Below are positions 52,330-62,500 of a DNA stretch of 64,000 nucleotides, one piece after another. Position 1 is the stretch's first letter; every line of letters starts with the position of its first letter. The stretch lies in the NCBI GenBank assembly GCA_001025035.1, contig LCZK01000008.1, positions 248,001 to 312,000 on the forward strand, in the 5' to 3' direction. The notes below the pieces were generated by a model that made no database searches, had not been told where the DNA came from, and saw nothing but the letters and a program-made list of their open reading frames with translations. The translations under genes were made by a program, and so were the position numbers. This stretch comes from Actinobacteria bacterium IMCC26207 (lineage in GTDB: Bacteria; Actinomycetota; Acidimicrobiia; Acidimicrobiales; Microtrichaceae).

Positions 52330-54444
52330 CTACCCCGGTTTGGTCTCATGCGAGGCGAGAACTTGCCCGACAAATTCCAACTCTTGTTGGGTTTCGGGAT
52401 TGATTCCGTCGCTCGCCGTCCCCATCTCGGCTGAAGCCGCCGCGCTCGGAGGTGCCTGATACTTCTGTCGGTCCAAAATCTGACCAACTTGGGCTAGCCG
52501 ATCGTCCTCGATCACCACTGCTAAAGCACCGCCATAAGCGGTCAGGGTTTCTCCCGACCCTCGGGGGTACCCGGCTGATGTTCCGATACGTTCAATGCGC
52601 GCCTCTGCGGCTGCATCCCAGCGTCTGCGAACCGCTGCGCGCCTGCGCCGAGTCGTACGAGCGCGCTCAGCCTGTCGGCGAACCCACCGCCCCACTGGCC
52701 CTGCGGCCAACACCACAACGCCAAGGGCCAGAAGCAAACCGCCTGTCACCTCTCGCCAGTCTCGAGCGTTGGCCCCCGGGGTTGCTTCTTGGGTTCCGGC
52801 AAGGGGTACGTCTGCTGTTGGGTCGAATGCCACCCAGCCCGTACTCGGAAACCAAACCTCGGCCCATGCATGAGCATCACGCTCTCGCACGACAAACCGC
52901 CCGGTGGTTGCATCCCACTCCCCCGGCGCAAAACCAGTTGCCAAGCGTGCTGGCACTCCAACTGCTCGGGCCATCACGACTAACGAACTAGCAATCTGTT
53001 CGCACCAGCCCTCCTGGGAAACAAACAAGAAGTCGTCGACTACGTCAGTTCCCTTTGGAGCGAGCGGAGCTTCAAGTGAGTACTCAGTGTTGGCATCCAT
53101 CCAACCCTCAAGTGCTTGGACTCGTTCAAAGTCGCTCTCAGAACTAGCCGTTACGCTCTCGGCGAGTTGCCGAACTCGAGCGGTGGTTGTCGGAGGTTGA
53201 GCGAACTGTGCAAGAACTGCTGCCGCCACGCTGTCTCCGCTTCGGGCTGCTTGGGCGGCCGAGGGGGTAGAGCGAAGCGCCGCAGCATCAGTTGCAATCT
53301 GACGGCTCGTCACCGAATAGGTGGTTCCTTTGCCGAGCGGAGCGCCTGGCGACCAGAGCGTGCCATCAGAACGCTGGGCGATCTCTTCGGCGGTATCTAC
53401 CTGAACCGCGCTGGCTGCCGAAGGAACTGCTGTGACAAAGCCAACCTCAAGGCGGAACTGCTGGACGGTCGACTCACCGTCTTTAGCCGCAAGGTCTTCC
53501 GGGGACGCAACAACCCGGCCGCCTTCTACGAGTCGTCCCGAGCGTGCCTCTGCGCGGGTCCAAGTAGAGCCATCCCATTTGTCAAAAGTTTCGGCGCGCC
53601 AGAATGCCGTGATAGGTGAGCGGACCGACATCACAATCTGCTCGGTAAGCCGTGGTCGTGTGGTCATATCGAGTGAATCGCGAGCGACTAACGCATTATC
53701 CGCTCTGTTATCCCCCTGATTAATGAGTTCTCCGGCCGATGGTCCTACGGGAAACACATTCGAGACCCGCGGACCTAGTAGCAGTGCACCGGCAAGGATG
53801 AGTGAGGCAGCGGCAACGATGAGCGCAGCGGGCACCTGACCGCGCGGTGTTACAGGCTTCGACCCCGAATGAATTGCAGCTGCAGTGGCTGAGTCAGCTC
53901 CAGAGAATTGACCTGGCCTCAGAACGGTTGCGGCATCTACCCCTGGGATGGTTCGACTCGAAGGCGCAAGCACCAAGCTCGCAGCAAGCGCTACCAGCCA
54001 GAGCAGTGCGTGCCAGGAACCTTGCAGGCCGTCGAGTGGTCCGAGTTCTCCGAATCTGGCCAGCAGCAGGCCGCTGACTAAGGCCAAGCCCCGAACAATC
54101 CAGCGCAATGGCACCGACCGCAGGCCAAACATGGCAAGAACTGCACAGAGCAACGCTGCCTGCACTGCAACATTGCTGCCCCCGGACGAGGTTGTTCCGC
54201 TGGGGAGTGAGGCCAACGCTGCCCACAACATGACTCCTACCAGAGCGGTGAGCAGCCAGATCCGCTGAGCCGACACACTAAGGCGATCGGGCGAAACCTT
54301 GCCGAGCAGCGCTTCTTTGGCAGATTTGCCTGATGCGGCGGCTGGGCCCGCCTCGGCGGGAGCGGCCGCTGGGTCAGCCGCGGTCGGTGAGGCGGCTGGG
54401 TCAGCCGCTGCCGGTGAGTCTGGGCTCGAACTCGGTGAGTTCAT
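52330..54444 (-). CDS. TgpA-like membrane transglutaminase
   Basis: A 704-residue protein. About five N-terminal helices lie after an Ala/Pro-rich tail, followed by an extracellular transglutaminase domain with its triad at Cys481 (GWCEQIASS), His525 (DAHAWAEVWF) and Asp541 (VAFDPTADVP). One more helix and a cytoplasmic Arg-rich tail close the protein. This is the DUF3488-transglutaminase layout. Related proteins act on the cell envelope as proteases or crosslinkers. Its start overlaps the DUF58 gene by 4 bases, in a MoxR-DUF58-TgpA operon. Confidence 0.88.
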   Translation of the reverse strand: MNSPSSSPDSPAAADPAASPTAADPAAAPAEAGPAAASGKSAKEALLGKVSPDRLSVSAQRIWLLTALVGVMLWAALASLPSGTTSSGGSNVAVQAALLCAVLAMFGLRSVPLRWIVRGLALVSGLLLARFGELGPLDGLQGSWHALLWLVALAASLVLAPSSRTIPGVDAATVLRPGQFSGADSATAAAIHSGSKPVTPRGQVPAALIVAAASLILAGALLLGPRVSNVFPVGPSAGELINQGDNRADNALVARDSLDMTTRPRLTEQIVMSVRSPITAFWRAETFDKWDGSTWTRAEARSGRLVEGGRVVASPEDLAAKDGESTVQQFRLEVGFVTAVPSAASAVQVDTAEEIAQRSDGTLWSPGAPLGKGTTYSVTSRQIATDAAALRSTPSAAQAARSGDSVAAAVLAQFAQPPTTTARVRQLAESVTASSESDFERVQALEGWMDANTEYSLEAPLAPKGTDVVDDFLFVSQEGWCEQIASSLVVMARAVGVPARLATGFAPGEWDATTGRFVVRERDAHAWAEVWFPSTGWVAFDPTADVPLAGTQEATPGANARDWREVTGGLLLALGVVVLAAGPVGRWVRRQAERARTTRRRRAAVRRRWDAAAEARIERIGTSAGYPRGSGETLTAYGGALAVVIEDDRLAQVGQILDRQKYQAPPSAAASAEMGTASDGINPETQQELEFVGQVLASHETKPG

Positions 54445-55469
54445 ACTGGCAACTCATCCCAGTCTTGTTCTAGCGGGGGCGTGACCATAAGGATCGGCCA
54501 TCCATCGGGTGCCTGAGCAGGAACGCCAGAAGTTGCAAGGGCAAGCCTGCGGCGCAGCTGCAATAACCCGGCCACTTCGTGGCACACGGGCCCATCGGCC
54601 TGGGCTGTGCACAGCATGACTCTGGCACCTTGAGCGAATGCACTCTCGGCCAAGCCCGCTGCCTGACTGGCAGCTTCCTCTACTGCTGACTGATCTACTG
54701 CTGCCTGATCTGCTGCTGACTGATCTGCTGCTGCCTGATCAGAAGCTGATAAGTCCAACACGATTGCGACCCCTGTGGCTACTGGGGGCTCGAGTTCTCT
54801 CACCACGAGCGAACCCAGCCGCGCAGTACTGGGCCAGTGGACTAGGTGCTGCGGGTCTCCGCTGACGTAGGGGCGAACCGATCGAACCGACTCGCCCGAG
54901 AGTGCCTGCCCACGCGGCAAGCTGATCGATTGTGTACCCAGAAGCTGCCCCGTGAGCGCCGTCCGGGCATGAGTCTCTGGCCCCACTAGCAGTGGGCGGG
55001 GCAGGGCCAACGTGCGTGTGCGAACAGCCAAGGCAATGCCAAATGGCGCATCGCTACCTAGGTCAACGCGGATGCTGTTATACGCCCCACGAACGCTGAC
55101 ATCTAGGGGAATTCGCACCTCCCCCGGTGAGACTAAATCGGCCAGCAACAGCGGAGATCCGGAACACCTCAGGGTAAGGCCAGAGGCTCGCCCGGTCAGT
55201 TTCACCTGCACCGAACTGAGTTGACCCACAACTATGTCAGTCGGAGCGCTAAGGATTTCGATTCCCACCAACCGAACGGTCATGAGCGGCCAGAGGACAC
55301 CAAATACTGCGACTGCTGCAAGGCCCGCCCACACAAGTGCAGCAGCCGAGGGGTCAGCAACAGCAAACCCAATCAAAAACGTAGTGATCAGCACTGCTAC
55401 GAGCAGCAGACCAAAAATAGTGGGCCGGAACGTAGTTTTTTCACGCTGAGATCTGACGCCGCCAGCCAT
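54441..55469 (-). CDS. DUF58 (VWA-like) membrane protein with 15-bp repeat insertion
   Basis: A 342-residue protein. Two N-terminal helices (FGLLLVAVLITTFLIGFAVA and ALVWAGLAAVAVFGVLWPL) precede a beta domain and the DUF58 signature VRPYVSGDPQHLVHWPSTARLGSLVVRE. The VWA start AIVLDLSAS is immediately followed by four 5-residue repeats DQ(A/S)A(A/V), encoded by 15-bp units at 54681-54740. The protein normally works with the MoxR ATPase encoded just upstream. It overlaps the transglutaminase gene by 4 bases. Confidence 0.87.
   Translation of the reverse strand: MAGGVRSQREKTTFRPTIFGLLLVAVLITTFLIGFAVADPSAAALVWAGLAAVAVFGVLWPLMTVRLVGIEILSAPTDIVVGQLSSVQVKLTGRASGLTLRCSGSPLLLADLVSPGEVRIPLDVSVRGAYNSIRVDLGSDAPFGIALAVRTRTLALPRPLLVGPETHARTALTGQLLGTQSISLPRGQALSGESVRSVRPYVSGDPQHLVHWPSTARLGSLVVRELEPPVATGVAIVLDLSASDQAAADQSAADQAAVDQSAVEEAASQAAGLAESAFAQGARVMLCTAQADGPVCHEVAGLLQLRRRLALATSGVPAQAPDGWPILMVTPPLEQDWDELPV
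54681..54740. repeat. Four 15-bp repeats within the DUF58 gene
   Basis: tactgctgactgatc, tactgctgcctgatc, tgctgctgactgatc and tgctgctgcctgatc are contiguous and in frame, alternating DQS and DQA units directly after the MIDAS-like DLSAS. Confidence 0.85.
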
Positions 55470-55481
55470 CAGGTTGCCTTG

Positions 55482-56414
55482 TCAGACTCGCGGCACGCGA
55501 ACTTGAGTGAGTATCAAGTCCAAGACTTCTGCTGCTGCCAGCGTGTCTACCCTGTCTGCCACCTTGACCCGGTGAGCAAAGGCTGCGACAAAGACCGCCT
55601 GAGCGTCATCTGGGGTGACGTAGTCCCGGCCTGCAACGGCCGCGTGCCCTTGGGCTAGACGTAGCAAATTGGTTGAGGCTCTAGGTGAGACACCTTGGCT
55701 CAGCCGAGCCTCGGTGCGTGTGGCTTCGGCTAGGTCCAAGATGTACTCGACCACGGCATCGTTGCAATACAGCGCTGCAGTGGCGGTTATAGCTTCGGCC
55801 ACCTCTTGAGGATGCGTAACGGGTTGAATCTTCCCCAATAGGTCTGCTCCGCCTGCGCCAGTCACAATCTCACGTTCGGCTTGGCGGTCAGGAAGGCCCA
55901 GAGAGAGCACTAGTGAGAATCGGTCGAGTTGGCTTTCGGGCAAGGGAAAGGTTCCCACTTGGCCGAACGGGTTCTGTGTAGCGATACAAAAAAATGGCGC
56001 TGGAAGTGGCCATGTGGTGCCATCAATGGTGACCTGATACTCCTCCATGGGTTGCAGCAATGACGACTGCGTGCGTGGCGAAGCCCGGTTGATTTCGTCT
56101 ACCAACAACACGTTGGCAAACACCGGCCCAGCCCGGAACTCCCACTCACCTGTGTCCGGGCGAAACACCGAGGTTCCAGTCAGGTCTGTTGGCAGCAGGT
56201 CGGGGGTGCACTGCACCCGGCCGAACTGACCGCCGATGGAAGCAGCCAGACTTTTTGCCAAGAGCGTCTTCCCGGTTCCGGGCAGGTCCTCTACTAGCAA
56301 GTGTCCACCGGCCAAAAGTGTGGACAGAGCCAAATCAATAGCCTGGGCTTTGCCGCGAACAGTTGTGGCCACGGCAGTGCGAATCTCGGCTGCAACCTGT
56401 TGGGGCGAAGTCAT
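55482..56414 (-). CDS. MoxR-family AAA+ ATPase
   Basis: A 310-residue MoxR ATPase. Walker A is LLVEDLPGTGKTLLAKSLA, Walker B NVLLVDEINRASPRTQSSLL, followed by MEEYQVTIDGTTWPLPAPF, sensor 1 FCIATQNPFGQVGTFPLPES and QLDRFSLVLSLGLPD. The C-terminal lid has SQGVSPRASTNLLRLAQGHA. MoxR proteins act as chaperones for VWA-containing partners, here DUF58, encoded 12 bases downstream. It begins 6 bases after the small membrane protein at 56421, so a transcript from the pilus genes may continue into it. Confidence 0.93.
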   Translation of the reverse strand: MTSPQQVAAEIRTAVATTVRGKAQAIDLALSTLLAGGHLLVEDLPGTGKTLLAKSLAASIGGQFGRVQCTPDLLPTDLTGTSVFRPDTGEWEFRAGPVFANVLLVDEINRASPRTQSSLLQPMEEYQVTIDGTTWPLPAPFFCIATQNPFGQVGTFPLPESQLDRFSLVLSLGLPDRQAEREIVTGAGGADLLGKIQPVTHPQEVAEAITATAALYCNDAVVEYILDLAEATRTEARLSQGVSPRASTNLLRLAQGHAAVAGRDYVTPDDAQAVFVAAFAHRVKVADRVDTLAAAEVLDLILTQVRVPRV

Positions 56415-56420
56415 GGCGAG

Positions 56421-56738
56421 TTAGAGCGGCCGAGTGCTAGATGGTCGTGATCCCGCAGAGGATCCAATCGGCGGCGGAACCCAGCCAGGGGTGATGTTGG
56501 TCAGTGCGCCCCAGCTTCCCGTCACTGGGGCCGGGCCTGAAAAGACAATGTTCTCTTGGCGAATTCGTTCGCCTCGCATGCCCGCGTTTTCTGTGTAGGC
56601 CTTCGCAATAGCCAACAGGATCATTCCAATAATGACTGCGAGCAGTGCGCCGCCAACGACAAGCACGACTGCAAGGGGGAGTTCACGCAGGCCTGCAGGT
56701 AGGGCCTCTTCAAACCATGTAGACACGCTTGACAGCAT
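56421..56738 (-). CDS. Small membrane protein in pilus cluster
   Basis: A 105-residue protein with one membrane helix (LAVVLVVGGALLAVIIGMIL), a short cytoplasmic basic stretch (KAYTENAGMRGERIRQE) and a Pro/Ser-rich C-terminus. ATG 56738 is preferred because AAGGGG precedes it; ATG 56774 is also in frame. The family is not recognised. Its position between prepilin peptidase and moxR suggests either a pilus accessory role or membership of the MoxR unit. Confidence 0.5.
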   Translation of the reverse strand: MLSSVSTWFEEALPAGLRELPLAVVLVVGGALLAVIIGMILLAIAKAYTENAGMRGERIRQENIVFSGPAPVTGSWGALTNITPGWVPPPIGSSAGSRPSSTRPL

Positions 56739-56820
56739 TGCGCCCCTTATTACGGCGATACCAATAGATCTCATTATTCACCAATCAGACCCCTCAAAAC
56801 TGCTGAGCAGCCCGGAGGGA

Positions 56821-57672
56821 CTAGAGAGAATATATACCGAAGGGCTCAAGAATTTTTGGTGCCATCAGGATGCAGAAGATGGCGCCCGCAAAAAAAGCCG
56901 GACCGAAGGGGACTTTTGCCTTGCGGCCGCGTGCGCCGAGGGCAACGATGCCAACTACTAGCCCCACGACCGAAGAGACCACTAGGCATACCAGCGCCAA
57001 AAACAGCCCCGCTAGCGGCTCGCTTCCGGCATAAAAGCCAAGTGTCCAGCCCAGCAGCACGGCTAGGCGAACGTCGCCAAAGCCCATAGCAGCCGGCAGC
57101 GCGAACCAGATCAGGAACAGTGGGCCAGCCAGCGTGACGAGCCCAATAAGCGCTGTGAGTAGCCAGATCCAGTTGCCCAACAAGCCCGCAGCCAGCAACG
57201 TGAGCACTACTGCCACAGCAAATGCAGGCCACACAATGCGGGTGGGCACCATCAAGGTTCGCAGGTCTATTGCCGAAATGGTCACACCAACGGGGATTAG
57301 CCACAGCACCGGCAGAAGCTGCCAACCCCACCCGATTGACCAGATGGTCAGCAGAAACAGCGCCGGACAGACAAGTTCAACAATGGGGTGAAACGCTGGG
57401 ATCCGCTCTCCGCAGCCCCGGCACTTTCCACGCAGGGCAAGCCAGGACAACACCGGAATGTTGTCGTAAAAGTGCACCGGCTCACCGCAGTCGGAGCAGC
57501 GGCTATTTCCGCCAAAAACTTGCCCCCAAGGGCGCGTGTCCCACAGCTCGCCGTATTCATTTGGCTCATCGAGCGCTAGGGGCAGCCGGTCAATAATCAC
57601 ACAGCAAAACGAGCCCAAGGCCAAGAACAACAGCGCGCCAAAAACCAGTAGAACAATCTCGGTAGGACTCAC
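56821..57672 (-). CDS. pilD: Type IV prepilin peptidase (PilD)
   Basis: A 283-residue membrane aspartyl protease (A24) that cleaves prepilin leaders and usually N-methylates the new N-terminus. The zinc-binding loop has CSDCGEPVHFYDNIPVLSWL and CRGCGERIPAFHP. The catalytic aspartates are in AIDLRTLMVP and GFGDVRLAV. About eight hydrophobic segments are present. It overlaps pilT by 4 bases. It should process all five prepilin-like genes nearby. Confidence 0.92.
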   Translation of the reverse strand: MSPTEIVLLVFGALLFLALGSFCCVIIDRLPLALDEPNEYGELWDTRPWGQVFGGNSRCSDCGEPVHFYDNIPVLSWLALRGKCRGCGERIPAFHPIVELVCPALFLLTIWSIGWGWQLLPVLWLIPVGVTISAIDLRTLMVPTRIVWPAFAVAVVLTLLAAGLLGNWIWLLTALIGLVTLAGPLFLIWFALPAAMGFGDVRLAVLLGWTLGFYAGSEPLAGLFLALVCLVVSSVVGLVVGIVALGARGRKAKVPFGPAFFAGAIFCILMAPKILEPFGIYSL

Positions 57673-58775
57673 TGCTCTACTTTGATTCGTTTCCCTGTGG
57701 CACCGGTGGCGCTCAGACCGGCGATCTCTTCTGGGTGCACCGAGGCCAACACGGCCTCTTCATAGGTGATGACGCCGGCTTGTACGAGTTGGCCGAGCGA
57801 CTGCTCCATCACCATCATGCCTTCGCGTTGGCCGGTGGCGATCAGGTTGCGCAACTGCCGAACCTTGCCTTCTCGAATCAGGTTCGACACAGCCGAGGTT
57901 CCCATGAGTACTTCATAGGCAGCTACTCGCCCACCGCCAATTTTTGGAACCAGGCGCTGAGAGACCACTGCTGCAAGTGCCATAGAGAACTGCGTTCGGG
58001 CCTGATCCTGCTGATCGGCAGGGAACACGTCAATGATGCGGTCAACGGTTTGGGCTGCATCGTTGGTGTGCAAGGTGGCAAACACCAAGTGGCCCGTCTC
58101 GGCCAAGGTCAAGGTCAGTGAAATGGTCTCGATGTCTCGCATCTCTCCCACGAGCACAACATCAGGGTCTTCTCGCAGAGCAGACTTGAGCGCCTCGGAG
58201 AATGAGGTGCAGTCCGAGCCAACCTCACGCTGGTTGACAAGTGCCTGAGCGGGTGGATGGATGTACTCGATGGGGTCTTCAATGGTCAGGATGTGAACGG
58301 CTCGATTTTGGTTGATCCAACCAATCATCGAGGCCAGGGTGGTTGACTTGCCCGAGCCGGTAGGCCCTGTCATGAGCACCAAACCGTGAGGCAGGGTCAG
58401 CAAGCTCGACAGGCTCTCTGGCAGGCCGATTTTCTCTGGGGTTGGAATCTCGGTTGGGATGAGGCGCAGCGCTAGCGCTGGTCGATCAAGCTGAAAGAAT
58501 GCGTTCGCCCTAAAGCGGGCAACCTCTGACCAAGTAAAGGCAAAATCTAGCTGGCGCTCTGCAAGGTACTGCTCCTGGCTCTCTTCATCGAGCAGGCCAG
58601 TCAGTACTGCGTCCATAAACTCGGTAGTAATCACTTCGGCCTCGGGCACTGCCCAAAGGCGGCCATCGATGCGAACCCGTGGCGTGGTGCCAGCAGCTAG
58701 ATGCAAGTCGGTTGCCTGGGTATCCCACAGGTAGCGAAGCAGTTGATCGAGCGGGCTGGTATCGACTTGAGCCAC
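57669..58775 (-). CDS. pilT: Pilus retraction ATPase PilT
   Basis: A 368-residue hexameric ATPase that depolymerises type IV pili. Seen are the N-terminal TDLHLAAGTTPRVRIDGRL, Walker A MTGPTGSGKSTTLASMIGW, Asp box TIEDPIEYIHP, Walker B DVVLVGEMRDIETISLTL, His box TGHLVFATLHTNDAAQTVDR and LVPKIGGGRVAAYEVL. The length and the AIRNLIRE-like C-terminus (AVSNLIREGKVRQLRNLI) identify PilT rather than PilB. No PilB, PilC or PilQ is in the window. Confidence 0.95.
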   Translation of the reverse strand: MAQVDTSPLDQLLRYLWDTQATDLHLAAGTTPRVRIDGRLWAVPEAEVITTEFMDAVLTGLLDEESQEQYLAERQLDFAFTWSEVARFRANAFFQLDRPALALRLIPTEIPTPEKIGLPESLSSLLTLPHGLVLMTGPTGSGKSTTLASMIGWINQNRAVHILTIEDPIEYIHPPAQALVNQREVGSDCTSFSEALKSALREDPDVVLVGEMRDIETISLTLTLAETGHLVFATLHTNDAAQTVDRIIDVFPADQQDQARTQFSMALAAVVSQRLVPKIGGGRVAAYEVLMGTSAVSNLIREGKVRQLRNLIATGQREGMMVMEQSLGQLVQAGVITYEEAVLASVHPEEIAGLSATGATGKRIKVEQ

Positions 58776-58864
58776 GGTGGCCTCTTCCTGAGGAGCTGAT
58801 GGGTGAACGGACTGGTGAACTGACTGGGTAAACAGGGTAACTGTGCGCTGTGTAAAACGAATGT

Positions 58865-58891
58865 GGGCGGGACCGGAGACCGGTCCCGCCC
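58865..58891 (-). terminator. Strong terminator after pilA
   Basis: GGGCGGGACCGG-aga-CCGGTCCCGCCC is a perfect 12-bp stem with a 3-base loop, 30 bases after the pilA stop. On the minus strand it is followed by ACATTCGTTTTAC. It should limit read-through from the highly expressed pilin into pilT. Confidence 0.85.
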
Positions 58892-58921
58892 AAGAATTCG
58901 GATTCAGTTAGATCAAAGTGA

Positions 58922-59317
58922 TTACAGGCCGCAGTCTGCTGGTGAAAGACCGGCGTAAGAACCGGTTGACGGTGGTGCTGCTGGCGCTCCCACAACCCCA
59001 ACAACCGTGTAAGTAAAGTTGTTCGTGGGGTTCGTTTTGAGGTACTTAGTCGTACCTGTATTCAGAATAGCCAGACCCTCAACCAACGTGGGATATGAAT
59101 TGCTAGACGAATCAGCCTTGAAGGCTTCAAGTGCGGTCCCAATAGTTTTGGCTTCGGTCTTGCATGCATTCTTCTTGGCACCGGCTGTAACGCCGCCTAC
59201 TGCGAACACGACGACTCCGGCCAGTACGCCAAGGATGGCGATTACTACCAAAAGTTCGATAAGTGTGAAGCCGCTTTGGCCCTTGCTGCGCATACGCCTT
59301 GTTTCAATTGCGTTCAT
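58922..59317 (-). CDS. pilA: Major type IV pilin PilA-like
   Basis: A 131-residue prepilin. The 16-residue leader ends KGQSG before FTLIELLVVIAILGVLAG, with Glu5, giving a mature protein of 115 residues. A short helical-beta domain carries two cysteines (ACKTEAKT and the C-terminal DCGL) likely to close a D-region disulfide. ATG 59317 has TTTGGAGGG ideally placed. Being short, compact, alone and followed by a strong terminator, it is the best candidate for the major pilin. Confidence 0.92.
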   Translation of the reverse strand: MNAIETRRMRSKGQSGFTLIELLVVIAILGVLAGVVVFAVGGVTAGAKKNACKTEAKTIGTALEAFKADSSSNSYPTLVEGLAILNTGTTKYLKTNPTNNFTYTVVGVVGAPAAPPSTGSYAGLSPADCGL

Positions 59318-59526
59318 AAATTTCCCTCCAAAGGATTAGTGAGACTCGCCGTTTGACGAGAGAGTGTTGCAAGTAATGAAGAGGATCTAGATCTTGACTG
59401 TGTACCCCACCGTCAACGCTGCATCTAGAAGAACCCCCGTCGAGAGACTACATCTATGTCTGAACCAGTTTCAATCAGAAATCCGGTATTGGGTAGAATT
59501 ACCCCTGCGGTCCAGGTGCCTGCGAA
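59318..59526 (-). promoter_or_regulatory. pilA leader and promoter region
   Basis: These 209 bases separate the giant PilX-like gene from pilA. No gene or clear hairpin was seen. TTGACG at about 17-bp spacing from a weak hexamer is a possible promoter; a palindromic GATCTAGATC is also present. The region presumably drives pilA alone. Confidence 0.35.
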
Positions 59527-62500
59527 TCACGCGTAAATGTTGCAGGGATCGTTAGCTGCGTCGGCTCCGTACTTCCAAGTTCCGCTCTTCAGAATCTTCC
59601 AGTCGATCACTGACACCTTTGAACCGGTGGTCACGGCGTTGCCTTGCTTATCGGCAATCAGCACCTTGGCATCCAAGCGTGGCAAGAGCTCGTCGTCCGT
59701 AGGGTCAGTATTGCCCTTCTCATCTAGGACGCAGGCCACGATTCGAGCCGACCTGAAGGGGAATCGAGTGGCTCCCGAGGATGCCAGCGCGTCTGGTTGC
59801 TGAGTCACCGTTGGGTTGGTGGGCCAGGTCCCGGTAGTCCAACTTCCCAATGCAGAAGCAACTAGCCCGGGCCGGCAGAATTCGGCCACCGTCGGACTGC
59901 ACTTGTCAGAGGTCACTGAGCCACCATTGAAGATTGCAAACCCGGTTGGCCCGGCAGCAATCGGCTTACCCGGGTCATCGGGCGGATCAACTGCGTTGTT
60001 CCAGTTCCAGATCACGCGAACATCTTGGTTGGGCACCGACACCGACCCGAATACGGTAAACGAGGCATCACCGTTGCGTGGCGAAGGTATTCCAGCTGTG
60101 GGGTTTGAATAGGTCTTGTTCTCAGTCAGTGGATTCCAAGTGACCGTAAACGGGTCTTTGGGACGCGGATAACCGACCGTGTTGCCAAGTGAGTCTGTAT
60201 CTCCGGCGGTGGCCTGGAGCGTGGCGTAGTCCATCCCGAAGGTACGCGTGGTTCCCGTGTTTTGCATCAAGACCAGGGCTTGCAGCGATGTGAACACATT
60301 GTTGCTGGCAGCAAGGCAAGGGTTACACGGTGAATCTTGGTGACTAACGAGTTCGCCGATCTCCATTGCGTTTACAAATGCGCCAGATGCACCTATACGG
60401 CAGGTAGTTCCACTAGTCGGATTGAGCGTAAATGAGGTTTCCACGTCGTCTGCAAACGAAGAGAACGGAACACTGACGGTGCACTGCAAGCCCGAATGGG
60501 TCAGCAGAGTGAAGTCAACCTTGTCGTTTGCATTGGCTGTGGCCGGCTTCTTTATTTTTGCAGTGAGAGTCAAGCTTCGCACCGGCAAAAACCCATCAAG
60601 CAGGTTCGGATCCTTCAGCCGATATTGCAGTTTCCCGACACTAGTGCCGGTAGAAATTGCAGAACTGGTGAGCGTTGCGTACTGAGGAACTGCTTCTTTG
60701 GCGCCAAGGCTTGGATTGGTGAAGTTAGCGTTCAGACCACTCGGCTCATTTGTCGGGGTATCAAAGCTTGGTGTCCACCCGAGGCGAACTGCCACTGCGT
60801 CAACGCTGTATGAAACCCCAACCGGGCGATCGTCACATGCGTATGAACGACCAAAGAGGCGGAAGAAGCTGACAGCTGGTGGGCAGAGTTGTGCAAAGAA
60901 CTGATCAAAACTGATATCTGGGTTGGTAAAGAGGTTGCGCCAGAACAGGGCAAAGTTCACAACCCCACGAACAAAGGTTGATGCAATGGTATTGGTCAAC
61001 TTCGGCGGGTTGAGACCCACAGTCACGTCGATTGTTGCGTTCCGGAGGTCTTCTCGGCCTACACCATTGGCCGCTGTCATGACGGTGTCGCAATCACCAT
61101 CAATCCCATCAGAGGTTCCGGCTACTGGGTCATCGAGCAGGTTGTAACTAGTGGTTGCGTAGTTATCAGTCAGGCGAGATGCCAACGCGTTGTTAGCAGT
61201 GCCAAAGCGCATATTGCAGGTCTTGCCATCGCTTAGTGCAAGCGCAAACTTGGTATACGCCAAGTTGTTGGCAGGGTTATTGGCAAAATCTGCATCGGCG
61301 GTCAGGTCGATCCAAGCAGAACCCAATAAACCTGGCCCAGGATCAGCACCGTCGAGGGCGCGAATTCCCATACCTGCCAAGCGGAAGGTCTTTTCAAACA
61401 AGCAGGTCCCGCTGTCCCAACAGGCAGCAGAAACATCTTGAGTCACCTTGAGGCTGTTCCGGTCGGCCAAACGAGGCGCATCGGAAACTCCAGCAAAGGC
61501 CGGTGCCGTGGTTACCGAAGACCAAGTATCGGGCAAAAGACGCGCACCGAGCGAGGTTGCCGGGCGCTGCCAGATTGCGGTGGTCTGCGTGGGTACCGGA
61601 TCAGTCGCCACCTGCTGTTTAAGAATTGGCCCACAGATAGCCACCCTGCCAGCAGAGTGATTCAGCCCGGTTCGAGCAGAAAGCGTGATGCTGACACCCG
61701 AGCTGCCGTCGGGACTTGAAGGTGACGGTGCAGTGCGAACGCAGGCTTTATTTGGGAACTCAGAGTTCATGGGTCGTGCCCCAGCCCAGTTTCGCTTCCC
61801 AAACACCCAGTTGTTTTCGTAGCTGCCAAAGACTAAGGAGTGCTTCTTTGGGTCAGTCTCTGGCAACGATGGGTCGTCTACGTCAAACCAGTAGTCGCCG
61901 CCCTCAAAGTAGAAGGTGCGATTGGGGCAACCCCCACCAAACCACTGATTCAGAATCTTGGTTGCCTTGGAGTCATAGCTTCCCGCTGGAATCGAGATGA
62001 TTCCTGATCCGATATTGAAGCGCTCGCAATCGGTATTGAGTACGTCGTACAGCCCGCTGTTGTCTTGGCGGAACTTGCCGTTGAACCCATCCCAGTCTTG
62101 ATACTTCGAGGACTGCACCCGAGCGTTGTTCCAGTCGCCGCTCGGACTTGGCATGCCGCCAGCACCCATCACGCTCAACTCGGGGTTGCCACAAATCAGG
62201 GAATTGTCTGGAGCTGAATAGATGGAGTTTGCTTGCACGTCGGCTCGCAAAGCGTTGAGAGAGTCACTCGGCTCTGCAATACCGCAGCCTTTGGTGCCGG
62301 TCTCCGGGTCGAACATGCCTGGGCCGCCCTGCGCGGCAAAGCCGTCGACTAATAGTGCGGGGCCGGTGCGGCCGGCCTCGGTCACTGCAGCAATCTGGTT
62401 CTTTACCTCAACTCCGCCGGTCACTTTGAGCGGTGTTGCGCCGGTATAGACAAGTTGGCCCTTAGTTGAGTCAACCTCTGCCTGACTGAACCCCTGCATG

